Program-made: the position numbers and the translations under genes
Source: an uncultured Pelagibacteraceae bacterium
GTDB taxonomy: Bacteria; Pseudomonadota; Alphaproteobacteria; Pelagibacterales; Pelagibacteraceae
Direction of reading: 5' to 3'
NCBI GenBank assembly: GCA_902543245.1
Contig: CACBXQ010000006.1
Coordinates: 23,164 to 87,163, forward strand
DNA length: 64,000 bases
Part shown: positions 52,216-63,261 of the stretch, piece after piece
Layout: each line of letters opens with the position of its first letter
Position numbering within the stretch: the first letter of the stretch is position 1
Notes under the pieces: generated by a model
Seen by the model: the letters and a program-made list of their open reading frames with translations, nothing else
Told to the model about the DNA's origin: nothing
The model's database searches: none

Positions 52216-54882
52216 ATGGCTGACAAGACGTTAAATGAAATAAGAAGTTCATTCTTGAATTATTTTGAAAAGAATGACCACACCATAGTTGAGTCTAGTA
52301 ATTTAGTACCAAATAATGATCCAACTCTTATGTTTGCAAACTCAGGAATGGTTCAATTTAAGAACGTATTTACTGGTCTTGAAAAAAGAGATTATAAAAG
52401 AGCAACAACTTCACAGAAATGTGTAAGAGCTGGAGGAAAGCATAATGATTTAGAAAATGTTGGATACACACCAAGGCACCACACATTTTTTGAAATGTTA
52501 GGAAATTTTTCATTTGGAGATTATTTTAAAGAAAGAGCTATAGAACTAGCTTGGAATTTAATAACTAAAGATTTTGGATTAGATAAAAATAGGCTTTATT
52601 TTACTGTATATCATGATGATGATGTGGCTTTTAATTTGTGGAAGAAAATATCTGGTTTAAATGACGATAAAATAATCAGAATTCCAACTTCTGACAATTT
52701 TTGGTCGATGGGTGAAACAGGTCCTTGTGGCCCTTGTTCTGAGATATTTTTTGACCATGGAGACCACTTACAAGGAGGTTTACCAGGCACTAAGGATCAA
52801 GATGGTGACAGATATATAGAGATTTGGAATTTGGTATTTATGCAGTTTGAGCAAATTTCAAAAGATAAAAGAATTGATTTACCTAAACCATCTGTTGATA
52901 CAGGGATGGGTTTAGAGAGAATAGCAGCACTACTTCAAGGAACACATGATAATTATGAAACAGACCATTTCCAAAAAATAATTGGATCAATCTCGGAAGC
53001 AGTAAAAGTAAAACCAAATAAGGAAAATTTAGCAAGCTTTAGAGTTATAGCAGACCATTTAAGAGCAAGCTCATTTCTAATTGCAGAAGGTGTTCTACCC
53101 TCAAACGAAGGCAGAGGATATGTCTTAAGAAGAATAATGAGAAGAGGAATGAGACACTCACACTTATTAGGATCTAAAGAGCCAATTTTTTTTAATATAT
53201 TCAAAACTTTAATGGAAGAGATGAAAGGTAATTACTCAGAACTTTCTCGAGCAGAAGCTCTAATTAGAGAAACTTTAAAAATGGAGGAAGAAAAATTTTT
53301 AGTTCTTCTTGATAGAGGTATCAAGATATTAAATGACGAGATAACAAAAATAAACAAAACCTTACCTGGTGAAGTGGCATTTAAACTTTATGATACATAT
53401 GGGTTTCCATTAGATTTAACTGAAGACATTTTAAAAAATAAATCTCTTTCAGTTGATAACAAAAAATTTGATATCCTAATGAAAGAAAGTAAAGAATTAG
53501 CCAAAAAAAATTGGAAAGGATCTGGTGATAGTGCTGTAGATGATGTTTGGTTTGGTATTAAAGATAAACTTGGAGCGACTGAATTTCTAGGATATGAAAC
53601 AAATCAAGCTGAAGGCATAGTTCTATCATTATTAAAAAATAATAAAGAGGTAAAATCTTTAAATAACGGTGAAGAGGGTATGATAATTAGCAATCAAACA
53701 CCTTTCTATGGAGAATCTGGAGGTCAAGTAGGAGACACGGGAGAAATCACTTCAGGTGAATTTAAATTCAAAGTTAATGATGTTCAAAAAAAGTTAGGAG
53801 ATCTTTTTGTTCATTATGGAAAAGTCGAAAACGGCAATATTAATTTAAATGATAATATTGAAATGAAAATTGACCAAGAAAGAAGAGACAATATCAGAGC
53901 ATATCATTCCGCAACTCATTTACTGCACGAGTCTCTTAGAAGAGTTTTGGGAACTCATGTAACACAAAAAGGATCTTTAGTTGATGCGGATAGATTGAGA
54001 TTTGATTTTAGCCATATGAAACCAATATCTGAGAATGAAGTAGAAAAAATTGAGACAATTGTTAATGAAATGGTGCAAACACAATCAAATGTGAAGACAA
54101 GATTGATGACACCGAAAGAAGCAGTAAACAATGGTGCATTAGCACTTTTTGGAGAAAAGTATGGAGACGAAGTTAGAGTTTTATCCATGGGTGATGAAAA
54201 GAATAAGTATTTTTCAACCGAACTATGTGGTGGAACTCATGTTAAAAATACAGGAGATATTGGAAAGTTTAAAATTATAAGCCAGTCATCAATAGCTGCG
54301 GGTGTAAGAAGAGTTGAAGCGCTAAGAGACAAACAATTAGAAAAATATTTATCTGAAAAAGAGCATTTATCTGACATTTCAAGTAAAAAAGATGAAGAAT
54401 TAGTAAAAGATTTGATTAAAAAAATTGAGTCACTTGGGGGTAAAGCAAAACTAAATAATAAAAATCAAAAAATTTTAATAAAGGACTTATCAAATCAATT
54501 AGAAGATCTTTCACTAAAATTTACGTTGAAAGACAAAAGTAAAAATATTGTAAATGATGAAGTTCTAAATGGTGTTAAAGTGAGATTTCAAAAAATTATT
54601 GATTTGCCACCCAAAGATTTACGAAAAATAGTAGATGAAGGAAAAAAACAATTAGAGGAGGGTATTATAATTGTTAGTGCTACAAAAGATGAAAAAATTG
54701 GTTTAGCAATTGGTGTTACTGAAAAATTAACTGTAAAATATAATGCTGTTGAACTAGTTAAAACAGCATCAAGTGTTATAGGTGGAAAAGGTGGAGGGGG
54801 CCGAAAAGATTTTGCACAAGCGGGTGGAATTTATTCTGATAAAATTGAGGATGCTTTTGAAAGTATTAAATCTTTAATTTAA
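52216..54882 (+). CDS. alaS: Alanyl-tRNA synthetase
   Basis: 888 residues. The class II catalytic core starts with [37 protein letters not shown]. The editing domain has zinc-binding [11 protein letters not shown] and CGGTHV. The C-Ala/DHHA1 domain ends [16 protein letters not shown]. It charges tRNA-Ala and removes mischarged Ser/Gly. It is separated from recA by a terminator. recA followed by alaS is a classic alphaproteobacterial order. Its last 9 bases overlap the convergent icd gene. Confidence 0.99.
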   Translation: MADKTLNEIRSSFLNYFEKNDHTIVESSNLVPNNDPTLMFANSGMVQFKNVFTGLEKRDYKRATTSQKCVRAGGKHNDLENVGYTPRHHTFFEMLGNFSFGDYFKERAIELAWNLITKDFGLDKNRLYFTVYHDDDVAFNLWKKISGLNDDKIIRIPTSDNFWSMGETGPCGPCSEIFFDHGDHLQGGLPGTKDQDGDRYIEIWNLVFMQFEQISKDKRIDLPKPSVDTGMGLERIAALLQGTHDNYETDHFQKIIGSISEAVKVKPNKENLASFRVIADHLRASSFLIAEGVLPSNEGRGYVLRRIMRRGMRHSHLLGSKEPIFFNIFKTLMEEMKGNYSELSRAEALIRETLKMEEEKFLVLLDRGIKILNDEITKINKTLPGEVAFKLYDTYGFPLDLTEDILKNKSLSVDNKKFDILMKESKELAKKNWKGSGDSAVDDVWFGIKDKLGATEFLGYETNQAEGIVLSLLKNNKEVKSLNNGEEGMIISNQTPFYGESGGQVGDTGEITSGEFKFKVNDVQKKLGDLFVHYGKVENGNINLNDNIEMKIDQERRDNIRAYHSATHLLHESLRRVLGTHVTQKGSLVDADRLRFDFSHMKPISENEVEKIETIVNEMVQTQSNVKTRLMTPKEAVNNGALALFGEKYGDEVRVLSMGDEKNKYFSTELCGGTHVKNTGDIGKFKIISQSSIAAGVRRVEALRDKQLEKYLSEKEHLSDISSKKDEELVKDLIKKIESLGGKAKLNNKNQKILIKDLSNQLEDLSLKFTLKDKSKNIVNDEVLNGVKVRFQKIIDLPPKDLRKIVDEGKKQLEEGIIIVSATKDEKIGLAIGVTEKLTVKYNAVELVKTASSVIGGKGGGGRKDFAQAGGIYSDKIEDAFESIKSLI

Positions 54883-56088
54883 ATTTTTTTTAAGATTCGC
54901 ATCTAGCTCATCAAGAAATTGATTTGTAGTTAAAAATTTTGATGTAGGACTAATTAAAATTGCTAAGTCTTTAGTCATTGAACCATTCTCAACAGTTTTA
55001 ATACAAGTTTTCTCTAAAGTTTTAACAAATTTCTTTAATTCATCATTATTATCAAGTTTTGCTCTATGATATAAACCTCTAGCCCACGCAAATATAGAGG
55101 CTATAGGGTTGGTTGAAGTTTCCTTTCCTTCCTGGTGCTGTCTAAAGTGTCTAGTTACTGTTCCATGCGCTGCTTCAGCCTCAATTGTATTTCCATCTGG
55201 TGACATTAAAACACTACTCATTAATCCAAGAGATCCAAATCCTTGAGCAACAGTATCTGACTGGACATCACCGTCATAATTTTTACATGCCCAAATATAA
55301 TTACCATTCCACTTCATGGCACATGCAACCATATCATCTATCAGTCTATGCTCATAAATAATCCCTCTTTCTTTGAATTTTTCTTCAAATTCATTTTTAA
55401 AAATTTCTTCAAACAAATCTTTAAACCTACCATCGTATTTTTTTAATATGGTATTCTTAGTTGATAAAAAAACAGGCCATTTTCTATTCAATCCATAGTT
55501 CATACATGCCCTAGCAAAATCCTTTATTGATTTGTCTAAATTATACATAGATAATGCAATTCCTGGACCAGGAAAATTAAAAACTTCAAATTCTTTTTTT
55601 TCTTTACCATCCTCAGAGGTCCATTTGATTTCTAATTTACCTTTTCCTGGCACTGTAAAATCTGTTGCTCTATATTGATCACCAAAAGCATGTCTTCCTA
55701 TACAAATAGGATTTGTCCAACTTGGAACAAGTTTTGGAATATTGCTACAAAGAATAGGTTCACGAAATACCGTGCCTCCTATAATATTTCTGATGGTTCC
55801 ATTAGGAGATCTCCACATCTTTTTAAGGTTAAATTCTTTCACACGCCCTTCATCTGGAGTAATGGTTGCGCATTTAATTCCTACGTTAACTCTTTTAATT
55901 GCTTTAGCAGAGTCAATTGTAATTTGGTCTTCTGTTTTGTCTCTACTTTCAATTCCAAGATCATAGTATTCAATGCCTAAATCAAGATACGGAAGAATGA
56001 GTTTATTTTTGATAAATTTCCATATTACTCGAGTCATTTCATCACCATCTAACTCAACAATGGGGTTTTTTACCTTAATTTTCGTCAT
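54874..56088 (-). CDS. icd: NADP-dependent isocitrate dehydrogenase (type II, eukaryote-like)
   Basis: 404 residues of the homodimeric eukaryotic-type IDH. It begins [19 protein letters not shown], and has [35 protein letters not shown], the [22 protein letters not shown] metal site and [12 protein letters not shown]. It oxidises isocitrate to 2-oxoglutarate with NADP in the TCA cycle. It is convergent with alaS, sharing 9 bases, and divergent from psd, where 78 AT-rich bases hold the promoters. Confidence 0.97.
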   Translation of the reverse strand: MTKIKVKNPIVELDGDEMTRVIWKFIKNKLILPYLDLGIEYYDLGIESRDKTEDQITIDSAKAIKRVNVGIKCATITPDEGRVKEFNLKKMWRSPNGTIRNIIGGTVFREPILCSNIPKLVPSWTNPICIGRHAFGDQYRATDFTVPGKGKLEIKWTSEDGKEKKEFEVFNFPGPGIALSMYNLDKSIKDFARACMNYGLNRKWPVFLSTKNTILKKYDGRFKDLFEEIFKNEFEEKFKERGIIYEHRLIDDMVACAMKWNGNYIWACKNYDGDVQSDTVAQGFGSLGLMSSVLMSPDGNTIEAEAAHGTVTRHFRQHQEGKETSTNPIASIFAWARGLYHRAKLDNNDELKKFVKTLEKTCIKTVENGSMTKDLAILISPTSKFLTTNQFLDELDANLKKNLN

Positions 56089-56166
56089 ATTTTTAAATAT
56101 ATCTTAATAATTGAATTTTGTTCTTTTATATACATATTAACCTAAAATTACCAAAATTAAAAAAAA

Positions 56167-56814
56167 ATGTTTGATAAGATATTTCCAAAGATTCATACAG
56201 AAGGATATAAATTTATAATTATATCCGTTTTTTTAACTATATTATTTTATTTTATCAGCACATTTCTTGGATTAATTTTTCTTATCTTGACTATCTGGGT
56301 TTATTATTTTTTTAGAGATCCAGAAAGAATTTCAATTAATGATGATGATTATTTAATAAGTCCTGCAGATGGAATAGTTTTGCAAGTTAAAGAAACAACT
56401 GGCCCAAAAGAAATGGGATTAGAAAATAAAAATATGACAAAGATTAGTATTTTTATGAATGTATTTGATTGTCATGTAAATAGAACTCCTCTCTCAGGGA
56501 AAATTACTGACATAAAATATATCGCAGGGAAATTTTTTAACGCCTCATTAGATAAAGCTAGCGAGGACAATGAAAGAAATTATTATAAAATACAAGGATC
56601 TAACGGAGAAGAAGTTGTAGTAGTTCAAATTGCTGGTTTAATTGCTAGAAGAATTGTTTGTGAGAGTTCAATAAATGATGAATTAAATCAAGGGGATAGA
56701 ATTGGAATGATTAGGTTTGGAAGTAGAGCAGATTTATATTTTGAAAACTATCAACCTCTAGCTAAAGTTAATCAAAAAACTATAGCAGGTGAAACTTTAC
56801 TTGCTAAAAAATAA
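56167..56814 (+). CDS. psd: Phosphatidylserine decarboxylase (short, type II)
   Basis: 215 residues, typical of the short archaeal/alphaproteobacterial Psd. Two N-terminal membrane helices (about 15-55) precede ISPADGIVLQV, FMNVFDCHVNRTP and the C-terminal self-cleavage site in GMIRFGSRADLY, where the Gly-Ser bond gives the pyruvoyl group. It makes phosphatidylethanolamine from phosphatidylserine in the membrane. It is paired with pssA 2 bases downstream. Confidence 0.95.
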   Translation: MFDKIFPKIHTEGYKFIIISVFLTILFYFISTFLGLIFLILTIWVYYFFRDPERISINDDDYLISPADGIVLQVKETTGPKEMGLENKNMTKISIFMNVFDCHVNRTPLSGKITDIKYIAGKFFNASLDKASEDNERNYYKIQGSNGEEVVVVQIAGLIARRIVCESSINDELNQGDRIGMIRFGSRADLYFENYQPLAKVNQKTIAGETLLAKK

Positions 56815-56816
56815 AA

Positions 56817-57614
56817 ATGGAACCACAAAGAAATAATTTTAAAATTGTAACTTCTAAAAAAAGCAGGGTCATTCTACCAAATATGCTTACACTTATGGGT
56901 GTATGTGTTGGTCTAACATCAATAAAATTTTCTTTAGATCAAAATTATACATTAGCAATTATTGCAATAATATTTGCTGCATTAATTGATGGCCTTGATG
57001 GAAGAATAGCAAGATTGATTAAAGGTACCTCAAAAGTAGGCAAGGAATTAGACTCTTTAACTGATGTTATCAGTTTCGGAGTTGCACCAGCATTTATAAT
57101 GTATTTTTGGTCATTAAGTGGTTTAGATAAAATTGGATGGTTAATTTGTTTAGTCTATGTTGTTTGTGTAGCGTTAAGACTTGCAAGATTTAATGTAAAT
57201 TCTAATGAACAACCTTCATGGCGAGATAATTTTTTTGAAGGAATACCATCACCTGCTGGAGGAATTTTAGTTTTGATGCCTTTAATTTATGATATAAGCG
57301 GTTTTTCTTTTTTTGCAATTTCTAGCAATACAGTTGTTCCATTTTTATTTGTTGGAATTTCCTTGTTGTTAATTAGTAAGGTTCCAACATATTCGTTTAA
57401 AAAGATTTCTGTTCAAAGAAAGTCTACAATTTTCTTATTATTTGGTTTTGTTTTGTTTTTTGCACTTTTACTAATATATCCTTTTAAAGTTATAGTAATC
57501 TCAGGTATTATTTACCTTTTATCAATACCAATAAGCTATTTTCATTTCAAAAAACTTAGTAAAAAAGAAAACGAAACTATTGAAAATTCAGACGAACATG
57601 AAGATGTTTTGTAA
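56817..57614 (+). CDS. pssA: CDP-diacylglycerol-serine O-phosphatidyltransferase PssA
   Basis: 265 residues with about eight membrane helices and the complete CDP-alcohol phosphotransferase motif DGLDGRIARLIKGTSKVGKELDSLTD, with its four conserved acidic residues. It transfers phosphatidyl from CDP-diacylglycerol to serine, providing the Psd substrate. The stop abuts the TTG start of the rlmE-type gene. psd-pssA is a common pairing. Confidence 0.96.
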   Translation: MEPQRNNFKIVTSKKSRVILPNMLTLMGVCVGLTSIKFSLDQNYTLAIIAIIFAALIDGLDGRIARLIKGTSKVGKELDSLTDVISFGVAPAFIMYFWSLSGLDKIGWLICLVYVVCVALRLARFNVNSNEQPSWRDNFFEGIPSPAGGILVLMPLIYDISGFSFFAISSNTVVPFLFVGISLLLISKVPTYSFKKISVQRKSTIFLLFGFVLFFALLLIYPFKVIVISGIIYLLSIPISYFHFKKLSKKENETIENSDEHEDVL

Positions 57615-58226
57615 TTGAAAAAAAATAAAGTATCAAAAAACTGGATAATTAGGCAAAAAAGAGACATTTATGTCAGGCAATCTCATGTAGATGGATTTCG
57701 GTCAAGAGCTGTATATAAGTTGCAGCAAATTGATCAAAAATTTAAAATTTTAAAAAACAATTCAATTTTTATTGATTTGGGAGCTGCCCCAGGTAGCTGG
57801 TCACAATATTTGTCAGAAAAATTTAATAAAAGTAAAATTTATTCAATAGATATAAAAAAAATGGAAAATATTAGAAACGTACATCAAATTGTTGGTGATT
57901 TTACAGACTCAAAAGTACAAAAAGATCTAAAAGAATTAATTAATACAAAAGCAGACGTTGTTTTGTCTGATATGGCAGAAAATACTACAGGTAATAAAAA
58001 TATAGATGCAATAGTTACTGGTGAATTATGTAAATCAGCAATGGATTTTGCAAAGGGAATATTGAGCAAAAATGGTGTATTTGTCTCAAAAATTTTTATG
58101 GGCCTATCATTTAACGAGATTGTAGCTGAGGCAAAAAGTATCTTCAAAGAAACACATGTTTATAAACCACTTTCTAGCAGGAAAGAGTCTAAAGAAAGTT
58201 TTATAATATGTAAAATTTTACGCTAG
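57615..58226 (+). CDS. rlmE: 23S rRNA 2'-O-ribose methyltransferase RlmE/FtsJ
   Basis: 203 residues starting at TTG directly after pssA. A Rossmann methyltransferase with the SAM motif IDLGAAPGSWSQYLSE, the catalytic region VVLSDMAENTTGN, FVSKIFMG and the C-terminal PLSSRKESKESFIIC. The K-D-K-E tetrad is present, with RSRAVYKLQQID at the N-terminus. It methylates U2552 of 23S rRNA in E. coli. Complete for the family. Confidence 0.95.
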   Translation: MKKNKVSKNWIIRQKRDIYVRQSHVDGFRSRAVYKLQQIDQKFKILKNNSIFIDLGAAPGSWSQYLSEKFNKSKIYSIDIKKMENIRNVHQIVGDFTDSKVQKDLKELINTKADVVLSDMAENTTGNKNIDAIVTGELCKSAMDFAKGILSKNGVFVSKIFMGLSFNEIVAEAKSIFKETHVYKPLSSRKESKESFIICKILR

Positions 58227-58257
58227 ATACTTTTATTTTTAAGAAAATCATATATAC

Positions 58258-59328
58258 ATGGATATGGGTCCTATAAAAGAATCACTCACATTCGATGATG
58301 TAATGCTTATGCCAAGATACTCAGATGTATTACCATCTGAAGTAAGCACTACGACCAAACTTCAAAAAAATTTAAAACTTAAAATTCCATTAATGTCATC
58401 TGCTATGGATACTGTAACGGAATCAAAAATGGCTATAGAAATAGGCAAGCTTGGAGGAATTGGAATAATTCACAGAAACCTATCAATAAAAAAACAAATT
58501 CAAGAAATTAAAAAAGTTAAATCAATAAAAATATTAGTAGGCGCAGCCGTAGGTGCAAGTGAACAAGAGATGATTAGAGCTAAAAGTATTTTAAAAGAAA
58601 ATCTTGATATTATTGTAGTTGATACAGCTCATGGACATAGTAAAAAAGTTGCAGAAATAGTTAAAATGATAAAAAAGATTAAACCTAAGAAAACATCTTT
58701 ATGTGCTGGTAATATTGCATCTCCTGAAGCTGCAATTTTTTTATCAAAAATTGGAGTGGATATAATTAAAGTTGGAATTGGTCCTGGATCTATTTGTACA
58801 ACAAGATTAGTTGCTGGTATAGGTGTACCTCAATTGAGTGCAATAATAGAAATTAAAAAAGCTTTAAAAAATAAAAAAATTTCAATTATTGCAGACGGTG
58901 GAATTAAATTTTCTGGAGATATTGCAAAAGCCTTAGCTGCAGGTGCTGACGCTGTAATGATAGGTTCTTTATTTGCTGGATCAGTTGAAGCTCCTGGAAA
59001 ACTAATAAAAAAAAACGGTAAATTGTTCAAAAGTTTTAGAGGGATGGGATCAGTCGGAGCCATGAATAAAGGTTCAGCAGATAGATATTCACAAAAAATT
59101 CAATCTGATAGTTCAAAATATGTTGCTGAGGGTGTTGAAGGGTATGTTAAATTCAAAGGCAAAGTAGATAAAATTATATATCAATTAGTAGGAGGTTTAA
59201 AATCGTCTATGGGATACTTAGGCTCAAAAAAAGTAATTAATTTAAGGAATAAAGCAAGCTTTATTAAAATTACTAAAGCTGGATTTTATGAAAGCATGGT
59301 TCATAATCTCGATGAAATAAAAAAATAG
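58258..59328 (+). CDS. guaB: IMP dehydrogenase lacking the CBS (Bateman) domains
   Basis: 356 residues, well short of the usual 480-490. The TIM barrel is complete: [34 protein letters not shown], the catalytic loop [13 protein letters not shown] with Cys180, [26 protein letters not shown] and the flap region. The deletion is clean: the chain passes from [10 protein letters not shown] (about residue 88) directly to [10 protein letters not shown], exactly where the two CBS domains are inserted in other GuaB proteins. It makes XMP for GTP synthesis. It lacks the adenine/guanine nucleotide feedback module. GMP reductase is a weaker alternative, but guaA follows after a small TPR gene. Confidence 0.92.
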   Translation: MDMGPIKESLTFDDVMLMPRYSDVLPSEVSTTTKLQKNLKLKIPLMSSAMDTVTESKMAIEIGKLGGIGIIHRNLSIKKQIQEIKKVKSIKILVGAAVGASEQEMIRAKSILKENLDIIVVDTAHGHSKKVAEIVKMIKKIKPKKTSLCAGNIASPEAAIFLSKIGVDIIKVGIGPGSICTTRLVAGIGVPQLSAIIEIKKALKNKKISIIADGGIKFSGDIAKALAAGADAVMIGSLFAGSVEAPGKLIKKNGKLFKSFRGMGSVGAMNKGSADRYSQKIQSDSSKYVAEGVEGYVKFKGKVDKIIYQLVGGLKSSMGYLGSKKVINLRNKASFIKITKAGFYESMVHNLDEIKK

Positions 59329-59335
59329 ATATAAA

Positions 59336-59761
59336 ATGAGAAAACTACTTTATTTAATACTGCTTATAACACTTTCACTTTTTACAGATTTAAATGCAAA
59401 AGAGGATTTTTTTAATGAAGCAAAAAATGAATTTGATAAAAAAAATTACAAAGAATCTAAATTTTTGTTTCAAAGAAATATAGTTTTTAATCCTAAGAAT
59501 GCAGAATCTTATCTTTACTTAGCAAAGATTTACGAAGTAGAGGAAGATCAAAAAAAAACAAAAAAAAATATAGAAACAGCATTATTGTTAGAGCCAAATA
59601 ATGAAGAAGCAACATTAATGCTTATAGAGATTGAGCTTGAAAAATCAAATTTTTCTGTTGTTGAAGAATTGCTAAGCAAGTTTGAAGTGATATGTGAAAC
59701 AAAATGCGATCAAAAATCGTCAATAAGAGATAAACTAAAAAATCTTCAGGCAGATGGATAA
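59336..59761 (+). CDS. Small exported TPR-repeat protein
   Basis: 141 residues: a signal peptide ([21 protein letters not shown]) and about three tetratricopeptide helices pairs (ARNEFD-type segments: [42 protein letters not shown] and the next repeat at [34 protein letters not shown]). Cys residues near the C-terminus (VICETKC) could form a periplasmic disulfide. Lodged between guaB and guaA (7-base gap, 8-base overlap), it has no obvious tie to purines. No specific function recognised. Confidence 0.8.
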   Translation: MRKLLYLILLITLSLFTDLNAKEDFFNEAKNEFDKKNYKESKFLFQRNIVFNPKNAESYLYLAKIYEVEEDQKKTKKNIETALLLEPNNEEATLMLIEIELEKSNFSVVEELLSKFEVICETKCDQKSSIRDKLKNLQADG

Positions 59762-61316
59762 AACTGACAGCGCTTTATCCAAAATATTAATTATTGATTT
59801 TGGATCTCAATTTACTCAATTAATAGCAAGAAAAATACGAGAACTAGGAGTTTATTCTGAAATTTTTAGTCATAATAAATCAAATAAGATAAATCTTCAA
59901 AATGTAAAAGGTATAATTCTTTCTGGAGGACCATTGAATGTATATCAAGATAAAAAAATAAAATTTGATAATACAATTTTGAAAAAAAATATTCCAATTC
60001 TTGGAATTTGTTTTGGACATCAGATAATTTCAAAAGAATTTGGTGGTAAAGTTAAGAAGTCAAAATTTAGAGAGTTTGGTTTAGCCGAAGTTACAAAAAT
60101 AAAAAAAAGTTTATTATTAAAAAATTTTTTTGATAAAAAAAATAAAAGTAAAGTTTGGATGAGCCATTCTGATCAAGTTACAAAACTACCTAGGGGATTT
60201 AAGACAGTGGCATATAGTAAAAATTCAAAACTAGCTATTATAGAGAATTCTTCAAAAAAAATTTATGGTGTGCAATTTCATCCTGAGGTTACGCATACAA
60301 CAAAAGGAAAACATATTTTAAAAAATTTTTTATTTCTAATTTGCAAAATAAATAGAAATTGGTCGTCAAAGCAACAGAAAAAGAAATTGATTAATGATGT
60401 GAGGTCAATGGTTGGAAATAAAAAAGTTATTTGTGCTTTATCAGGAGGTGTCGATAGTAGTGTTGTTGCTAAATTGTTACATGAAGCGATAGGCAAGAAA
60501 CTTTCATGTATTTTTGTTAATACAGGCCTTCTAAGAAAGAATGAAGAGATTGAAGTAATTAAAACATTTAAAAAAAGATTAAAAATGAATTTAATATATG
60601 TAAACGCAAAAAATATTTTTTTAAATAAACTTAAAAATGTTTCTGACCCAGAAAGAAAAAGAAAAATTATAGGAAATTTGTTCATTAAAATATTTGAAAA
60701 ATACTCTAAAAGAGTTAAAAATGTTGAATTTCTTGCTCAAGGCACACTTTATCCAGATCTAATTGAGAGTAAATCTGTAACAGGAAGTCAAACATCTAAA
60801 ATCAAGTCTCATCACAATGTAGGAGGGCTTCCGAAAAAAATGAAGTTAAAATTAGTTGAGCCATTGAAATTCTTATTTAAGGACGAAGTTAGAAAACTTG
60901 GTCTAGAACTTAAATTAAGTAAGGAAATAATAAATCGACATCCTTTCCCTGGTCCTGGTTTAGCGATCAGAATGCCTGGTAATATTACTAAAGAAAAAAT
61001 ATCAATACTCCAAGAAGCTGACAATATTTTTATTAATGGATTAAAATCTAATAATCTTTACCACAAAATATGGCAAGCATATGCAGCATTATTACCAGTA
61101 AAGACTGTTGGTGTGATGGGGGATAATAGAACTTATGAATATATGTGCTTATTAAGAGCTATTACTTCTGAGGATGGAATGACTGCAGATTTTTTTAGCT
61201 TTAATAAAGAATTTATGCAGAATATATCAAATAAAATTATAAATAACATCAAGGGGATAAACAGAGTAGTCTATGATGTAACATCTAAGCCTCCAAGCAC
61301 AATTGAACTAGAATGA
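59754..61316 (+). CDS. guaA: GMP synthase (glutamine-hydrolysing) GuaA
   Basis: 520 residues: an N-terminal class I glutamine amidotransferase ([10 protein letters not shown]; nucleophile Cys in [16 protein letters not shown]) and an ATP-pyrophosphatase domain with PP-loop [15 protein letters not shown]. The GMPS dimer domain ends PPSTIELE. It aminates XMP from GuaB. It overlaps the TPR gene by 8 bases and the serine hydrolase gene by 4, in one transcript with guaB. Confidence 0.98.
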   Translation: MDKTDSALSKILIIDFGSQFTQLIARKIRELGVYSEIFSHNKSNKINLQNVKGIILSGGPLNVYQDKKIKFDNTILKKNIPILGICFGHQIISKEFGGKVKKSKFREFGLAEVTKIKKSLLLKNFFDKKNKSKVWMSHSDQVTKLPRGFKTVAYSKNSKLAIIENSSKKIYGVQFHPEVTHTTKGKHILKNFLFLICKINRNWSSKQQKKKLINDVRSMVGNKKVICALSGGVDSSVVAKLLHEAIGKKLSCIFVNTGLLRKNEEIEVIKTFKKRLKMNLIYVNAKNIFLNKLKNVSDPERKRKIIGNLFIKIFEKYSKRVKNVEFLAQGTLYPDLIESKSVTGSQTSKIKSHHNVGGLPKKMKLKLVEPLKFLFKDEVRKLGLELKLSKEIINRHPFPGPGLAIRMPGNITKEKISILQEADNIFINGLKSNNLYHKIWQAYAALLPVKTVGVMGDNRTYEYMCLLRAITSEDGMTADFFSFNKEFMQNISNKIINNIKGINRVVYDVTSKPPSTIELE

Positions 61317-62479
61317 CAAAAAAAAACAACCAAGATTATGAATTAAACCCAAATCTCGTTATTTTAAAAGACAATAAAGCAAAATGGTATTTACCAGAGA
61401 CGAGACGAGGTGGATATAGAAACTTACATAAAATAAATAGATATGGAGTTTTATTGAGATCTGATTTAGTTCTTAAACTAAGAGATAACTACCAAAAAAA
61501 TATTGCTGAAAAAGAAAAAGTTAAAGAATTAATTAACCACAGGTATTTCTGTTCACTTATAGTTGGAAAAGGGAATGAGATTTTTTTTGAAAAATATGCT
61601 GATGATTTTACTCAAGACCAACCTCAAACAATTATGTCAATAACTAAAATGTTTCTCAATTTATTTATTGGGGAATTAATTGAGAGCAAAAAAATAGATG
61701 TTAACAATAAAGTTTCTTATTATTTACCTAATATTGGATCAGGATATGCATCTGCAAAAATACAAGATGTTCTAAACATGAATATTATCAATTCATACAG
61801 TGAAGATTATACTGATCCTTATACATCATCCTATTTACACGAGTCTGTCTGTGGATGGAGACTCCCAGAAAAACTCGGAGAGGTTCAAGCACAAGAAGAC
61901 TATTTAAATTCAATTAAAGCTAATGAAGATAATGACCTAACTAATCATACAGACATAGCACACTATAAGTCTGCAAATACAGATGTAATTGGATTAATTG
62001 TTGAAAAAGTAAGTGGCAAATCATTAAGAGACTGGATGTTAAAAGCAGTAGAGGTAGCAGGTTTTGAAGATGCACTTTACATGGGAACTGACCGTTATGG
62101 CATGCCCTGGATTTCAGGAGGAGGATGTCTAACAACTAGAGATTTTCTCAGATATGGATTGTTATTTTCTAATCTTGGCAATGGTGTAGGCGATAGAAAA
62201 ATTGGTTCATCATCATTTATTGAGAAAACTCTAACAAATAGCGGGCCAAAATATATGGAGCTTGGTAATAATAAATTTGTTTATTACTCTAATTCTACAA
62301 TGAGATCAGGCGATTGGATTGGGCATTCAGGTCTTGGAGGGCAATTTTTAGCGATAAATCTTAAAACCCGTATTGTAGCGGCTTACTTTTCAGTCATTGA
62401 TACACCTTCAGGTACAGATGAAGAATATAAAAAAAAAATGATTAATATGCTTGATGAAATTGTATCTGAAAATTATTAA
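61313..62479 (+). CDS. Serine hydrolase of the beta-lactamase/esterase family
   Basis: 388 residues with the class C beta-lactamase-like fold. The nucleophile motif SxxK is S109-I-T-K112 in [16 protein letters not shown] Tyr-containing second motif in [19 protein letters not shown] follows, and a GHSGLGGQF block (the third motif, HSG) is near the C-terminus. There is no clear signal peptide, unlike true beta-lactamases, so a cytosolic esterase or amidase is more likely. It overlaps guaA by 4 bases and precedes panB by 8. The substrate is unknown. Confidence 0.85.
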   Translation: MTKKNNQDYELNPNLVILKDNKAKWYLPETRRGGYRNLHKINRYGVLLRSDLVLKLRDNYQKNIAEKEKVKELINHRYFCSLIVGKGNEIFFEKYADDFTQDQPQTIMSITKMFLNLFIGELIESKKIDVNNKVSYYLPNIGSGYASAKIQDVLNMNIINSYSEDYTDPYTSSYLHESVCGWRLPEKLGEVQAQEDYLNSIKANEDNDLTNHTDIAHYKSANTDVIGLIVEKVSGKSLRDWMLKAVEVAGFEDALYMGTDRYGMPWISGGGCLTTRDFLRYGLLFSNLGNGVGDRKIGSSSFIEKTLTNSGPKYMELGNNKFVYYSNSTMRSGDWIGHSGLGGQFLAINLKTRIVAAYFSVIDTPSGTDEEYKKKMINMLDEIVSENY

Positions 62480-62487
62480 TTAAATAA

Positions 62488-63261
62488 ATGAATTCTAAAA
62501 TTAAAAAAATATTATCAAAAAAAAACAAAAAAAAAATAATCTGTCTAACTGCTTATTCAAAAAGTTTTGCTGAAGTAACCGATAAATATGCAGATATAAC
62601 TTTAGTAGGCGACTCTCTTGGATCTGTATTATATAATTACGACACCACTAAAAAAGTTACTTTAAACCAAATGATAGAACATTCTAAAAGTGTAAGAAAA
62701 GGAATAAAAACAAGTCTCATGGTGGTTGATATGCCCTACAACACGTATAGGAATAAAAAAGAGGCGTTAATTAATGCAAAAAAAATAATTAAAAGTACTA
62801 AATGTGATGCTGTTAAAATGGAAGGTGGTACAAAAATAAAAGATATAACTCAACATCTTATAAAAAATAAAATACCTTTAATGGGTCATTTAGGTTTACT
62901 CCCACAAACAGCAGGCAAGTTTAGGTTTCAAGGAAAGAATAAATCTGAGAAAAATAAACTTCTTAAAGAGGCCAAACTTTTGGAAAATCTGGGTGTTTTT
63001 TCAATGATACTTGAGTGTGTTGAAACATCAACAGCAAAAGAAATAACCAAAAGTATTAAAATACCAACAATTGGAATTGGATCTTCCGTGCATTGTGATG
63101 GTCAGGTTTTAGTGACGGATGACCTATTAGGATTAAATGAAACCAATATAAGATTTGTTAAAAAATTTGCTAATATCAAATCTGCAATAAAAAACGGCCT
63201 AAAAAAATTTAAGAAAGAAGTGACAAACAAAAATTATCCATCCAAAAAATACTCTTATTAA
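62488..63261 (+). CDS. panB: Ketopantoate hydroxymethyltransferase PanB
   Basis: 257 residues. KKIICLTAYSKSFAEVTDKYADITLVGDSLGSVLYNY contains the metal Asp; VVDMPYNTYRNKKEA, KMEGG, MGHLGLLPQ and IPTIGIGSSVHCDGQVLVTDDLLG follow, all PanB signatures. It makes ketopantoate for coenzyme A. panC and panD are not in the window. Its stop shares the TTAA palindrome with the convergent TerC-like gene. Confidence 0.95.
   Translation: MNSKIKKILSKKNKKKIICLTAYSKSFAEVTDKYADITLVGDSLGSVLYNYDTTKKVTLNQMIEHSKSVRKGIKTSLMVVDMPYNTYRNKKEALINAKKIIKSTKCDAVKMEGGTKIKDITQHLIKNKIPLMGHLGLLPQTAGKFRFQGKNKSEKNKLLKEAKLLENLGVFSMILECVETSTAKEITKSIKIPTIGIGSSVHCDGQVLVTDDLLGLNETNIRFVKKFANIKSAIKNGLKKFKKEVTNKNYPSKKYSY

Noticed and set aside
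55675..55980. Plus-strand ORFs opposite icd and other minus-strand genes.
   Set aside because: They are shadows of well-supported genes, with no homology that I recognise and no ribosome binding sites.
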